Below, piece by piece: positions 26,035 through 35,251 of a stretch of DNA of 64,000 bases (position 1 is the first letter of the stretch; each line of letters begins with the position of its first letter). A program made the position numbers and the translations under genes. Origin of the DNA: Terribacillus aidingensis (lineage in GTDB: Bacteria > Bacillota > Bacilli > Bacillales > Amphibacillaceae); the NCBI RefSeq assembly GCF_040703035.1, contig NZ_CP159996.1, positions 1,026,001 through 1,090,000 on the forward strand, given 5' to 3'. The notes beneath the pieces are model-generated. The model worked only from the letters and a program-made list of their open reading frames with translations, had not been told where the DNA came from and ran no database searches.

Positions 26035-26628
26035 ATGCATTTCCTCGTAAGTCAGTGTTATTCCTGGGAAGGGTATCATTTAGTCCAGGCATTACTGGAA
26101 GATGGCCATGAAGTATCAGGCTTGCATGGGCAATCCTTAACAGATAAAGAGTCACATTTAAGTATGTATATTGGTCGTCATGCCATGTTCCGCGAAGGAA
26201 TTCAAGATACGGATTATAAAGCGTATGTCAGTTTCTTCGGAACAGCGGATAAAAGAGTGGAAAATCAATCTTGTGTAGATATCAGTTACGCTGCCGAGAA
26301 TACCTCTGAACTTGAAAAACAGATTCTGTTACCGATCTTATACGGCGAATGGATGCCAAGAGATGAGGAAGCAATTCAATGGAATAACAAACGAATTTTG
26401 TTTGATGATGAATATTTCCATAAAAATGCGCTGCCTATCAAACCTGTCATGCAAACCATCAGCAAGCTGTTATCAGGTGATGGAAGTATGACTAATTATC
26501 GCTTTTATACAAAAGAGGTGTGTCCGGAGCAGGAAGATCAAGCAGCTATTGCTCTTACACGCAATTTAAAGGATGATTTATCGGCTTTACACAAACACTA
26601 TGCACAATTCAGATTTTTTTATGAATAA
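26035..26628 (+). CDS. Conserved hypothetical protein (YjaV-like?)
   Basis: A 197-residue soluble protein. Its first 40 residues (MHFLVSQCYSWEGYHLVQALLEDGHEVSGLHG) follow the beta-alpha-beta pattern of NAD(P)-binding epimerase/SDR starts, though the glycine motif is absent. No catalytic YxxxK is seen. B. subtilis carries yjaU-yjaV upstream of fabHA-fabF and YjaV has a similar length, so this may be YjaV, but I cannot confirm the identity by eye. ATG 26035 is favoured over GTG 25999 because GGAGCGGTGA lies before it. Confidence 0.65.
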   Translation: MHFLVSQCYSWEGYHLVQALLEDGHEVSGLHGQSLTDKESHLSMYIGRHAMFREGIQDTDYKAYVSFFGTADKRVENQSCVDISYAAENTSELEKQILLPILYGEWMPRDEEAIQWNNKRILFDDEYFHKNALPIKPVMQTISKLLSGDGSMTNYRFYTKEVCPEQEDQAAIALTRNLKDDLSALHKHYAQFRFFYE

Positions 26629-26651
26629 GCCTGCTCCGCACAGTCCAGTCT

Positions 26652-26858
26652 TCATTTTTTCTTAATGTATTTTGCTGCGTGATTTTTCAGATGTTTTACA
26701 TATGGAGAGAGTTGCTCATAAGTCTCCATGATTGTGCCAGCTGTCTCCATCAAATTGAATTCTTTTTTTGGTTCTTCTTTTTTAATTTCCTCTTGTTCCG
26801 GCTCTGAATTTCTTCTCTTTCCAAAAAGGAATTCATCCATACGGTCATTTCTTCTCAT
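26652..26858 (-). CDS. Small basic/acidic protein of unknown function
   Basis: A 68-residue hydrophilic protein: basic N-terminus (MRRNDRMDEFLFGKRR), a Glu/Lys-rich stretch, then a helix NLMETAGTIMETYEQLSPYVKHL and a lysine-rich end. The strong ribosome site GGAGGTGCGGAG before ATG 26858 supports it. The layout resembles YppG/YqfQ-type spore-associated small proteins, but no match is certain. Convergent with the gene ending at 26628; no clear terminator between. Confidence 0.6.
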   Translation of the reverse strand: MRRNDRMDEFLFGKRRNSEPEQEEIKKEEPKKEFNLMETAGTIMETYEQLSPYVKHLKNHAAKYIKKK

Positions 26859-26955
26859 CTCCGCACCTCCATACGTTAAAGTATGTTCGCAGTCTGCATC
26901 TTGTCTATGTAATTACCTAGTTTATTGGAACTGAGATATTTTGTTTTCATTTAAG

Positions 26956-26983
26956 AGCTTACAGATCAAGAAAAATACGTTAC
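26956..26983 (+). promoter_or_regulatory. Promoter candidate upstream of fabF
   Basis: TTACAG, about 16 bases, TACAAT in the stretch GAGCTTACAG...GTTACAATG. The -10 lies inside an inverted repeat AAATAC-N8-GTATTT that could be an operator. No clear FapR box was found. Confidence 0.45.
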
Positions 26984-27044
26984 AATGTATTTCAGATTAT
27001 GCACTTTATCATGGTCATTATAATTATTGGACATGTCAGATCAG

Positions 27045-27068
27045 CTTCAGCATGATTTTTTGCTGAAG
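27045..27068 (+). promoter_or_regulatory. Hairpin just before the fabF ribosome site
   Basis: Perfect 8-bp stem CTTCAGCA/TGCTGAAG with an eight-base T-rich loop. It ends two bases before AGGAGG. There is no T tract, so this is not a terminator; it may protect the mRNA end or affect initiation. Confidence 0.55.
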
Positions 27069-27085
27069 AAGGAGGAAACAATCGT

Positions 27086-28324
27086 ATGGAAAAGAAAAGA
27101 GTAGTTGTCACGGGACTAGGTGCGGTGACACCAGTTGGAAATGACGCCGCTACAACGTGGCAGAACCTCTTGGAAGGTAAATCGGGTGTTGATGTTTTGA
27201 CCCGTGTTAATAAAGATGATTACCCTGCGAAGGTGGCAGCGGAAGTAAAGGACTTCAATCCTGAAGATTATATGGAGAAGAAAGATGCGAAACGCATGGA
27301 TCTTTTCACACAATATGCGGTAGCAGCGAGTAAGATGGCTGTCGAAGATGCAAAACTGGAGATTACTGACGAAAATGCAAACCGTATCGGAGTTTGGATC
27401 GGTTCTGGTATTGGTGGAATGGGCACATATGAAGAACAGTTCGAGAAACTAATGACGAAAGGTCCTCGTAGAGTAAGTCCTTTCTTTGTACCGATGATGA
27501 TACCGGATATGGCTTCCGGGCAAGTATCCATCCAGCTTGGTGCAAAAGGAATCAACTCTTGCTCCGTTACAGCGTGTGCATCTGGAGCGAACTCGATCGG
27601 AGATGCCTACAAGGTTATCGAACGCGGTGACGCAGATGCGATGATCACAGGCGGATCGGAAGCGCCTTTGACAAAGATGGCTTTTGCAGGCTTCTCAGCT
27701 GCCAAAGCACTATCCTTCAATGATGATCCGAAGACGGCAAGCCGTCCTTTCGATGCCAACCGAGATGGTTTCGTAATGGGAGAAGGAGCGGGTATCTTAA
27801 TTTTAGAATCACTTGATTCCGCCTTGGAACGCGGTGCAACTATTTATGCTGAGATTGTTGGCTACGGAGCATCGGGTGATGCTTATCATATCACTGCACC
27901 AGCTCCAGAAGGTGAAGGTGCTGTACGTGCGATGCGTCAAGCAATGGAGGATGCAGGCCTGCAGGCAGAAGATATCGATTATGTTAACGCACATGGGACA
28001 AGCACAGAACTTAACGATAAATTCGAAACAGCAGCTTTAAAACAGCTTCTTGGAGACCATGCTTATCAGACAGCTATTTCCTCTACGAAATCAATGACAG
28101 GCCATATGCTTGGTGCTGCTGGAGCGGTGGAAGCAATCATATGTGTCAAAGCAATTCAAGAGGGCATGATTCCTCCGACAATCAATCAAACGGAGAACGA
28201 TCCACTTTGTGATTTGGATTATGTACCGAATGAGAAGCGTGAGAAGAAAGTTCGCGCTGCTTTAAGTAATTCACTTGGTTTTGGCGGCCATAATGCTGCA
28301 CTTGTATTCAAACAATATCAGTGA
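27086..28324 (+). CDS. fabF: 3-oxoacyl-[acyl-carrier-protein] synthase II FabF
   Basis: A 412-residue beta-ketoacyl-ACP synthase II, the elongating condensing enzyme of type II fatty acid synthesis. The Cys-His-His triad is intact: Cys in VTACASGAN (about residue 163), His in NAHGTST (about 304) and His in [11 protein letters not shown] (about 341). The N-terminus [19 protein letters not shown] and the C-terminus [12 protein letters not shown] are typical. In B. subtilis fabF forms an operon behind fabHA; here no fabH precedes it and the gene has its own leader. Followed by a strong terminator. Confidence 0.97.
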   Translation: MEKKRVVVTGLGAVTPVGNDAATTWQNLLEGKSGVDVLTRVNKDDYPAKVAAEVKDFNPEDYMEKKDAKRMDLFTQYAVAASKMAVEDAKLEITDENANRIGVWIGSGIGGMGTYEEQFEKLMTKGPRRVSPFFVPMMIPDMASGQVSIQLGAKGINSCSVTACASGANSIGDAYKVIERGDADAMITGGSEAPLTKMAFAGFSAAKALSFNDDPKTASRPFDANRDGFVMGEGAGILILESLDSALERGATIYAEIVGYGASGDAYHITAPAPEGEGAVRAMRQAMEDAGLQAEDIDYVNAHGTSTELNDKFETAALKQLLGDHAYQTAISSTKSMTGHMLGAAGAVEAIICVKAIQEGMIPPTINQTENDPLCDLDYVPNEKREKKVRAALSNSLGFGGHNAALVFKQYQ

Positions 28325-28331
28325 TTTAGAG

Positions 28332-28359
28332 AACCCCCTAATTCTTAGGGGGTTTTTTT
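28332..28359 (+). terminator. Terminator after fabF
   Basis: Stem AACCCCCTAA / TTAGGGGGTT, TC loop, run of seven T. Confidence 0.9.
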
Positions 28360-28523
28360 ATTTTTTCAATCATATAATACAAGAATAAATCTTTGCTGGT
28401 TGGTCATAATGTATCCTACTACAAGCCACACGGGACGCGCTCCCCACACCCAATGGTTTCAGCTGCATGCAAGCGCGTACCGGAGTGGATTAGCAGAATC
28501 GAAAAGCAAAGTGAGGGTTATCT

Positions 28524-29276
28524 ATGTTATTTATGCATGATATTTGGGTGAACTGGTTTGAAGGAGAAGAAAATGGCTATAACGTATGCTCATTTCATGA
28601 ATGGCGAAAGGAAGACGGCATCGAACTGCTCGATCAGGTACCGCTACTCTACATAGAAGATGCGCTGTTCGCATACATCGAGAATGACTTAAGGGAGCTT
28701 CCAAAGCAAATGCTGGATATGATTCACAGAAAAGCTTTCCTGCGTAAGAACCAAGAGCGGATCGCCATCGATTATGCTTGCATTATAACGAACGGAAAAG
28801 CAATCCTTGCAATCGATACGATGGGCTATATCACGCCGGTCAGAAAAAGCAGGCTTATTCCGCGCCAGGAGCGGCTCGTCTATCAAATGATTGAAGATGC
28901 CCATCCCGAAACCTTCAGCTGGCAAGCAGAAGAGGAAAAGAAAGAATATCATATCTTATCCCTGAAGCCCGACTTGATGGTTGGACTGACAAGGAAAGAG
29001 AGACAGCTGAAGCAGCTTCTAATGATGACGCTGGATCAGCTTGAGACGAGTGAGAATTTGGAGCAGGTCAGATACTGGCTGACAGAGTGGAAACCTGAAG
29101 AGTACCATGTGCATCGTTCATTAGAATTTCAGGAAGCATGGCAGAAGCTGTATGACGGAGTTTCCGTCGGCTGGAGCAAGAAGCAAGAGGAACTATGTGA
29201 AAAAATGGTAAAAGGCCAGCCTTTCTATGAAAAGCTATGGGAGCTCGAACAAAATGATCAGGCAAAAACCTCATAA
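28524..29276 (+). CDS. yjbA: UPF0736 protein YjbA
   Basis: A 250-residue soluble protein matching UPF0736/DUF3603 (YjbA) along its length: [67 protein letters not shown] and [14 protein letters not shown]. Function unknown. Position between fabF and trpS is the same as in B. subtilis. Ribosome site is weak (GTGAGGG). Confidence 0.93.
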   Translation: MLFMHDIWVNWFEGEENGYNVCSFHEWRKEDGIELLDQVPLLYIEDALFAYIENDLRELPKQMLDMIHRKAFLRKNQERIAIDYACIITNGKAILAIDTMGYITPVRKSRLIPRQERLVYQMIEDAHPETFSWQAEEEKKEYHILSLKPDLMVGLTRKERQLKQLLMMTLDQLETSENLEQVRYWLTEWKPEEYHVHRSLEFQEAWQKLYDGVSVGWSKKQEELCEKMVKGQPFYEKLWELEQNDQAKTS

Positions 29277-29307
29277 AAAATAACCGGCAGTTATCTGCCG
29301 GTTATTT

Positions 29308-29310
<3 letters not shown>
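29275..29310 (+). terminator. Bidirectional terminator between yjbA and trpS
   Basis: Stem AAATAACCGGCAG/CTGCCGGTTATTT with a TTAT loop, A-rich on one side and T-rich on the other. Confidence 0.9.
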
Positions 29311-30309
<999 letters not shown>

Positions 30310-30319
30310 CTAAAAAAAG

Positions 30320-30569
30320 ACACAAAAAAATCCATTCGCTGTCTGCATTTGCTGCAGGGACGAATAGACCGCGGTGCCACCCTAATTATCCTCCTGTATG
30401 AAGGATCACTTGATGCAGTTAACGCCTGCTTAAACGGCGGGACACAATCCCGCAGCTCCAAAAACCCAATTTCCGCTACCCATGGTGCTTGTTCTCACCA
30501 GCCACAAGCTCTCTTTAACCAGAGGAGTACCGTACTATATTTTCTTCGTCGCTGTTATATTCCTGTTAG
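30320..30569 (-). promoter_or_regulatory. T-box riboswitch, tryptophan-specific
   Basis: Minus-strand leader of trpS. It holds the T-box sequence AATTAGGGTGGCACCGCG (30370-30387), stem I elements (AGAGAGCTTGTGG, GGTGAGAACAAG) and a terminator hairpin ending in seven U (30324-30330), built from TCTATTCG and CGAATGGA. The most likely specifier is UGG (complement of 30476-30478) in the internal loop AAATTGGGTT, which fits tRNA-Trp. Uncharged tRNA-Trp would stabilise the antiterminator and switch trpS on. Confidence 0.93.
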
Positions 30570-30575
30570 TTATTC

Positions 30576-30604
30576 ATTATATGCATGTTGCGACCGGTTT
30601 GCAA
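30576..30604 (-). promoter_or_regulatory. Sigma-A promoter of the trpS T-box leader
   Basis: Minus strand TTGCAA (30604-30599), 17-base spacer, TATAAT (30581-30576). Start near 30569, giving a leader of about 275 nt. Confidence 0.75.
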
Positions 30605-30613
30605 GCCGGTCTG

Positions 30614-31054
30614 TCAGAATAGATAGTAGATCGCAAGAAGGATAAGCAGGATGCCGATCAGTACCAGCGCTTGGAAACGTATATAGGAAAGGAAATTCCG
30701 ATTCACCCATTCAGATGGAGCTCCGTTCTCTTCAAAATCATAGAGACCGCGACTTTTGAATTTACCGAACTTACGGAAGCTGTAAACAATCCCGTCCAGC
30801 ACCCGTCCTTTAATGACGACTAAGATCAACGTGACTACAAAATAGAAGAAAGCCACATAAAATACTGCATTTATAAGATGAAAAAGATCTTTTGCTTCTC
30901 CTGTCAGAAAGACAGTAAGAGTTATAAGCAAATTGATGACCAGTAGAATCCAATGCAATTTCCCCAAAATAATACCCGCCTTACAATATAGTTTTAAAAG
31001 CAAGTATATCATACATAGGTAAATGATAATTTGTAAATAGATTCCCTTCCGCAC
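30614..31054 (-). CDS. DUF3899-like membrane protein
   Basis: A protein of up to 146 residues with four hydrophobic segments: about residues 8-25, 33-52, 60-85 and 125-146, with a conserved-looking loop SRGLYDFEENGAPSEWVN before the last one. It looks like the DUF3899 family (function unknown). The start is uncertain: the GTG at 31054 has no good ribosome site and the first ATG lies 14 codons later. It lies upstream of the trpS leader on the same strand. Confidence 0.65.
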   Translation of the reverse strand: MRKGIYLQIIIYLCMIYLLLKLYCKAGIILGKLHWILLVINLLITLTVFLTGEAKDLFHLINAVFYVAFFYFVVTLILVVIKGRVLDGIVYSFRKFGKFKSRGLYDFEENGAPSEWVNRNFLSYIRFQALVLIGILLILLAIYYLF

Positions 31055-31209
31055 CTCAAAGCATTTAGTACTAGTTGAAATGATTCAATTGTGTAAAAAG
31101 CATAAAATTTGTGCAAATTCCATGAAATCAAACTAGTTAATTAGTCCTATTTTTTGTTATGAAAATGCAATGTTTTCGCACTTTTGTAAAATTGCTCTAA
31201 AATTAGGGG

Positions 31210-31238
31210 TGCACAAATTGTGAGAAAACTTGTATAAT
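31210..31238 (+). promoter_or_regulatory. oppA promoter with CodY-like box
   Basis: TGCACA (31210-31215), 17 bases, TATAAT (31233-31238). The spacer holds AATTGTGAGAAAACT (31216-31230), which differs from the CodY consensus AATTTTCWGAAAATT at three positions. opp operons are classical CodY targets, so nutrient repression is likely. Confidence 0.55.
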
Positions 31239-31246
31239 TCTAATTG

Positions 31247-31261
31247 CGAACAAGTTGTTCG
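31247..31261 (+). promoter_or_regulatory. Palindrome at the oppA transcription start
   Basis: CGAACAA-G-TTGTTCG, a perfect 7-1-7 inverted repeat located 9 bases after the -10 element. Position fits a repressor operator; the regulator is not known. Confidence 0.5.
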
Positions 31262-31308
31262 TAGAAAAGTGATAAAATTTAGAATTTTTGGGGAGGTCAT
31301 GTTTTCAC

Positions 31309-33012
31309 ATGAGAAAGACGAACTGGTTATTACTTGCACTTGTTTTAGTTCTAAGTTCTTTCCTTGCAGCATGTTCCGGCGGTTCTAGCGGTTCCGGCGG
31401 CAGCGGAGGAGAAAGCGGCGGAGACAGCGCTTCAGGCTCTGCAAACGGCGATCAGATTTTTAACTTGCCTATCACTGATGAGATTCCTTCCATGGATCCA
31501 TCCAAAGTTGAAGATGCTCTTGGGATCCAATGGGTATCCGAGGTTATGGAAGGCCTTTACCGTTTAGATGAAAACGGAAAACCTGTTCCGGGTATGGCTG
31601 ATGGGGAGCCCGAAATCAGTGAAGACGGTCTTACTTATACATTCAAAATCAAAGAAAACGCTGAATGGAGCAATGGTGATCCAGTAACTGCTCAAGACTT
31701 CGTATTTGCTTGGCAGCGCGCAGTTGATCCAGCTACAGCTTCTGAGTACGGTCCATATATGATGGGCGGCGTTGTAAAGAACGCAACACAAATTTCATCC
31801 GGAGAGATGGATCTTGAAGAATTAGGAGTAAAAGCTGAAGGCGACAAGACATTGGTTGTAGAACTTGAAAAAGAAGTTCCTTACTTCCAGTCCATGACTA
31901 CTTTTGCTACATTCTTCCCGCTTAACCAGAAATTCGTTGAAGAGCAAGGAGATAAGTTCGGTCTAGAACCAGAAAACATCCTTTCCAACGGACCTTTCGA
32001 AATGACAGAGTGGAACCACTCTCAAAGCATGAAATTCGTGAAAAACGAAACATATTGGGATGCTGAAACAGTTCAGCTTGAAGAGTTGAACCTAACTGTA
32101 GTTAAAGATACATCAACTGGTGTAAACCTTTATGAAACTGGTGAACTTGACAGAGCAGGATTAAGTGCTGACTTTGTTGATCAGTATATCAACGATGCTA
32201 ACTTCATCACAGAACCTGAACCAACTGTATTCTACTTGAAAATGAACCAAAAACGCGGTGGTGAAGAGGATACACCATTCGCTAACGAAAACGTACGTAA
32301 AGCAGTTGCTCAAGCAATCAATAAAGAAGACTATGTTAACGTAATCCTTAACAACGGATCTACTGTAATTGACGGTTTAATGCCGGCAGATTTCGTTTCT
32401 GGTCCAGATAACAAAGACTTCCGTGAAACTAACGGTTCCCTTCTTTCTTATGACCTAGAAGCTGCACAAGCCGCTTGGGAAAAAGCAAAAGAAGAGCTTG
32501 GCACAGATGAAATCACTATTGAGATGCTAGGTGATGACGGCGACACAGCAGCGCAAACATCAGCATACTTCAAAGACCAGCTGGAGAAAAACCTTCCTGG
32601 CCTTACAGTTGAAAACAAACAAGTACCGTTCAAGCAGCGTCTAGAGCTTGATAATGCGCAAGATTACGATCTTCAAGTAGCTGGCTGGGGTCCTGACTAT
32701 GTGGATGCAAACACATTCATGAACCTATTTGTTACAGATGGTGCAAATAATGGTATGAGCTACTCCAGTGAAGAGTATGATGCTTTGATTGAATCTGCTA
32801 ACGGCGAACATGCTGGCGATCCAGAAGCTCGTTGGAATGATTTCCTTGAGGCAGAGAAAGTACTGATGGAAGATGCAGCAATAGCACCTCTTTATCAGCG
32901 TTCCCGTTCTGCTCTACAAAGTCCGAAGGTTCAAGGCGTATTCAAAAACGCTTCTGGTCCTGACTACGAGTACAAGTGGGCATACGCAGATAATGCGGCT
33001 GCTGAACAATAA
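31309..33012 (+). CDS. oppA: Oligopeptide ABC transporter, substrate-binding lipoprotein OppA
   Basis: A 567-residue lipoprotein of the SBP-5 family that captures oligopeptides outside the cell. A lipoprotein signal peptide ends in the lipobox LAAC, followed by a Gly/Ser-rich linker. Family signature regions include EGLYRLDENGKPVPGMA, WSNGDPVTAQDFVFAWQRAV, VRKAVAQAINKEDYV and GWGPDYVDANTFM. ATG 31309 follows GGGAGGT at 11 bases; the in-frame TTG at 31288 would place a non-signal extension before it. It is separated from oppB by a hairpin, which normally gives the binding protein more mRNA than the membrane subunits. Import feeds nutrition and peptide signalling. Confidence 0.95.
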   Translation: MRKTNWLLLALVLVLSSFLAACSGGSSGSGGSGGESGGDSASGSANGDQIFNLPITDEIPSMDPSKVEDALGIQWVSEVMEGLYRLDENGKPVPGMADGEPEISEDGLTYTFKIKENAEWSNGDPVTAQDFVFAWQRAVDPATASEYGPYMMGGVVKNATQISSGEMDLEELGVKAEGDKTLVVELEKEVPYFQSMTTFATFFPLNQKFVEEQGDKFGLEPENILSNGPFEMTEWNHSQSMKFVKNETYWDAETVQLEELNLTVVKDTSTGVNLYETGELDRAGLSADFVDQYINDANFITEPEPTVFYLKMNQKRGGEEDTPFANENVRKAVAQAINKEDYVNVILNNGSTVIDGLMPADFVSGPDNKDFRETNGSLLSYDLEAAQAAWEKAKEELGTDEITIEMLGDDGDTAAQTSAYFKDQLEKNLPGLTVENKQVPFKQRLELDNAQDYDLQVAGWGPDYVDANTFMNLFVTDGANNGMSYSSEEYDALIESANGEHAGDPEARWNDFLEAEKVLMEDAAIAPLYQRSRSALQSPKVQGVFKNASGPDYEYKWAYADNAAAEQ

Positions 33013-33052
33013 TAATTTCATAGTCTTTTAACTGAATAAGGTATAAAAGGCA

Positions 33053-33094
33053 AGAGAGAGTATATCCAACTTGATTGGCTTATACTCTCTTTTA
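33053..33094 (+). terminator. Partial terminator between oppA and oppB
   Basis: Stem AGAGAGTATA/TATACTCTCT with an inner CCAA/TTGG pair, then TTTT. Probably permits read-through, raising oppA over oppBCDF. Confidence 0.7.
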
Positions 33095-33155
33095 CCGTTA
33101 ATGCGCATTTTGTCGGATAATAACAAATTTTCAAAATTTGAGGAGGAGAAGAGCT

Positions 33156-34082
33156 ATGGGGAAATATATCGCACAACGTATAGGCTATATGCTGATCACT
33201 TTATTCCTAATTGCTACCATTTCGTTCTTCCTGATGCATTTCCTGCCAGGAACACCAATAACGAATGAAAATAAATTATCACCTGAACAAAGAGAAATCA
33301 TCTTGGAAACATATGGCTTAAATGATCCACTGCCAGTACAGTATGTGAAATATATGGGTGGACTAGTAACAGGCGATTTGGGAGTTTCTTTCCAATATGA
33401 CAACCGTGGTGTGACGGAAATATTGATGGATAGAATAGGACCTTCTATGCAATTAGGTGCCCAGGCGCTATTGATTGGTACGATCCTTGGAGTCCTTCTT
33501 GGATTAGTAGCAGCCATCTACCATAATGGTTTCATGGATTATACATCAACTATCGTAGCCGTTTTGGGTACATCTATCCCTTCCTTCGTATTTGCAGCAT
33601 TGCTTCAATATGTACTTGCTGTACAGTTGGGCTGGTTCCCGGTAGCAACCTGGGAAGGCTTCAGCTATACGATACTTCCTACCATAGCGCTGGCGATATT
33701 CCCAATGGCCACCTGCGCCAGATTTGTCAGGACAGAGATGATTGAAGTGCTTGGCGAGGAGTATATCACAACTGCAAGAGCGAAAGGATTGAAAGGCTCT
33801 GCCATCATCTTCAAGCATGGAATCCGTAATGCGCTAATTCCTTTGATTACCGTATTGGGACCATTAGCAGTTGGTTTGCTTACAGGAACTTTGGTTATTG
33901 AGAAAGTATTCGCTGTACCTGGAATAGGTCAGCAGTTCGTTAGCTCGGTTACAACAAATGATTTCCCTATTATCATGGGAACTACACTGCTTTTTGCTGT
34001 ATTCTTCATTGTAATGCTGTTGATTATCGATATCCTTTACGGATTGATTGATCCTCGAATCAGACTGGCTGGAGGTAAATAA
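33156..34082 (+). CDS. oppB: Oligopeptide ABC transporter permease OppB
   Basis: A 308-residue permease with six membrane helices. The N-terminus KYIAQRIGYMLITLFLI and the EAA loop EVLGEEYITTARAKGLKGSAIIFKHGIRNALIP are typical of OppB/DppB. ATG 33156 follows GAGGAGGAGAAG; a TTG at 33138 is in frame but overlaps this site. Forms the membrane channel with OppC. Confidence 0.95.
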   Translation: MGKYIAQRIGYMLITLFLIATISFFLMHFLPGTPITNENKLSPEQREIILETYGLNDPLPVQYVKYMGGLVTGDLGVSFQYDNRGVTEILMDRIGPSMQLGAQALLIGTILGVLLGLVAAIYHNGFMDYTSTIVAVLGTSIPSFVFAALLQYVLAVQLGWFPVATWEGFSYTILPTIALAIFPMATCARFVRTEMIEVLGEEYITTARAKGLKGSAIIFKHGIRNALIPLITVLGPLAVGLLTGTLVIEKVFAVPGIGQQFVSSVTTNDFPIIMGTTLLFAVFFIVMLLIIDILYGLIDPRIRLAGGK

Positions 34083-34086
34083 CATC

Positions 34087-35232
34087 ATGGAAAATCCTAA
34101 AAAGAATATTGATAAAAACTTATTTCAGCTGGCAAACCGTCCCGAGGAGCAAGGGGATAAAATAGCAAGACCTAGTACGACACTTTTACAAGATGCTTTT
34201 AGAAGTATCAGAAAAAATGTGTTTGTGATGATATCCATTATTTTGCTTGTGTTTATCCTGGCAATGAGTATCATCGTACCAATGGTATCTGATCACAGTT
34301 ATACAGAGCAGAATCTAAATGCTTCCCTTATGAAACCGCGCGTACCTGGATTGGAAAAGATGGGTATCTTTGATGGTAAAGAAACAAAGAACTTTGTTGG
34401 TAATAATGTACAAGCTGCAACACAAAAAGCAAATGTAGCTTATGATAATGCTACTGATTATATGGATGTTGAGGTTGTAAATGAAGGAAACGGTTCTCCT
34501 AACTCTGCCGAAGTTAAGGTAACTTACGACAAATATGGAGCAAAAGACATGGCTGATGAATATTATTACTTCGGTACTGACCGACTTGGCCGCGATCTTT
34601 GGGTACGTGCTTGGCAGGGTACTCGTATTTCCCTGTTGATTGCTTTTGTAGCCGCTGCAATTGACTTGGTCATTGGTGTTGCATATGGCGGTATTGCTGG
34701 TTACTTCGGCGGCAGAGTAGACAACTATTTAATGCGATTCTTGGAAGTTATAGTTGGTTTACCAAACTTGGTTGTCGTAATTCTTATGATTCTAATACTA
34801 GATCCTGGATTATGGGCAATTATTATCGCACTTTCGATAACAGGATGGACCAGTATGGCCCGAATTGTCCGTGGTGAAGTACTCAAGCTTAGAGGACAGG
34901 AATATGTATTGGCTGCTCGTACACTTGGTGCTTCTAATTCAAAAATAATTGGAAAACACTTAATACCGAACGTTTCTGGGTTAATCATTGTTAATACAAT
35001 GTTTACAATACCATCTGCTATATTCTTTGAAGCCTTCCTAAGCTTCATTGGTTTAGGCTTACCAGCTCCAGATGCTTCCCTAGGAACACTTATCAATGAT
35101 GGCTTCACATCTATTTTGATTACGCCACATGTTATCCTATGGCCGGCTATCTTGATTTCTTTGATTATGATTTCCTTCAATATCCTAGCAGACGGACTGC
35201 GCGATGCGTTTGATCCGAAGATGCGTAACTAA
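34087..35232 (+). CDS. oppC: Oligopeptide ABC transporter permease OppC, with enlarged extracellular loop
   Basis: A 381-residue permease, about 75 residues longer than B. subtilis OppC. The extra length is an extracellular insert after the first membrane helix (about residues 80-155, from KPRVPGLEKMGIFDG to MADEYYYFGTD) and before GRDLWVRAW. The remaining permease domain has the EAA loop GQEYVLAARTLGASNSKIIGKH. Similar long OppC forms occur in other Bacillaceae. Begins 4 bases after oppB with its ribosome site GGAGGT inside the oppB end. Confidence 0.94.
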   Translation: MENPKKNIDKNLFQLANRPEEQGDKIARPSTTLLQDAFRSIRKNVFVMISIILLVFILAMSIIVPMVSDHSYTEQNLNASLMKPRVPGLEKMGIFDGKETKNFVGNNVQAATQKANVAYDNATDYMDVEVVNEGNGSPNSAEVKVTYDKYGAKDMADEYYYFGTDRLGRDLWVRAWQGTRISLLIAFVAAAIDLVIGVAYGGIAGYFGGRVDNYLMRFLEVIVGLPNLVVVILMILILDPGLWAIIIALSITGWTSMARIVRGEVLKLRGQEYVLAARTLGASNSKIIGKHLIPNVSGLIIVNTMFTIPSAIFFEAFLSFIGLGLPAPDASLGTLINDGFTSILITPHVILWPAILISLIMISFNILADGLRDAFDPKMRN

Positions 35233-35251
35233 TTAAAGGCGGTGAACCGAG

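Noticed and set aside
28360..28523. Possible RNA element between fabF and yjbA
   Set aside because: No promoter followed by a terminator and no known motif; only ordinary spacer.
31055..31145. ACTAGTT / AACTAGT repeats flanking about 50 bases upstream of oppA as a mobile-element remnant
   Set aside because: Only seven bases, inverted and AT-rich, with no target duplication or transposase nearby.
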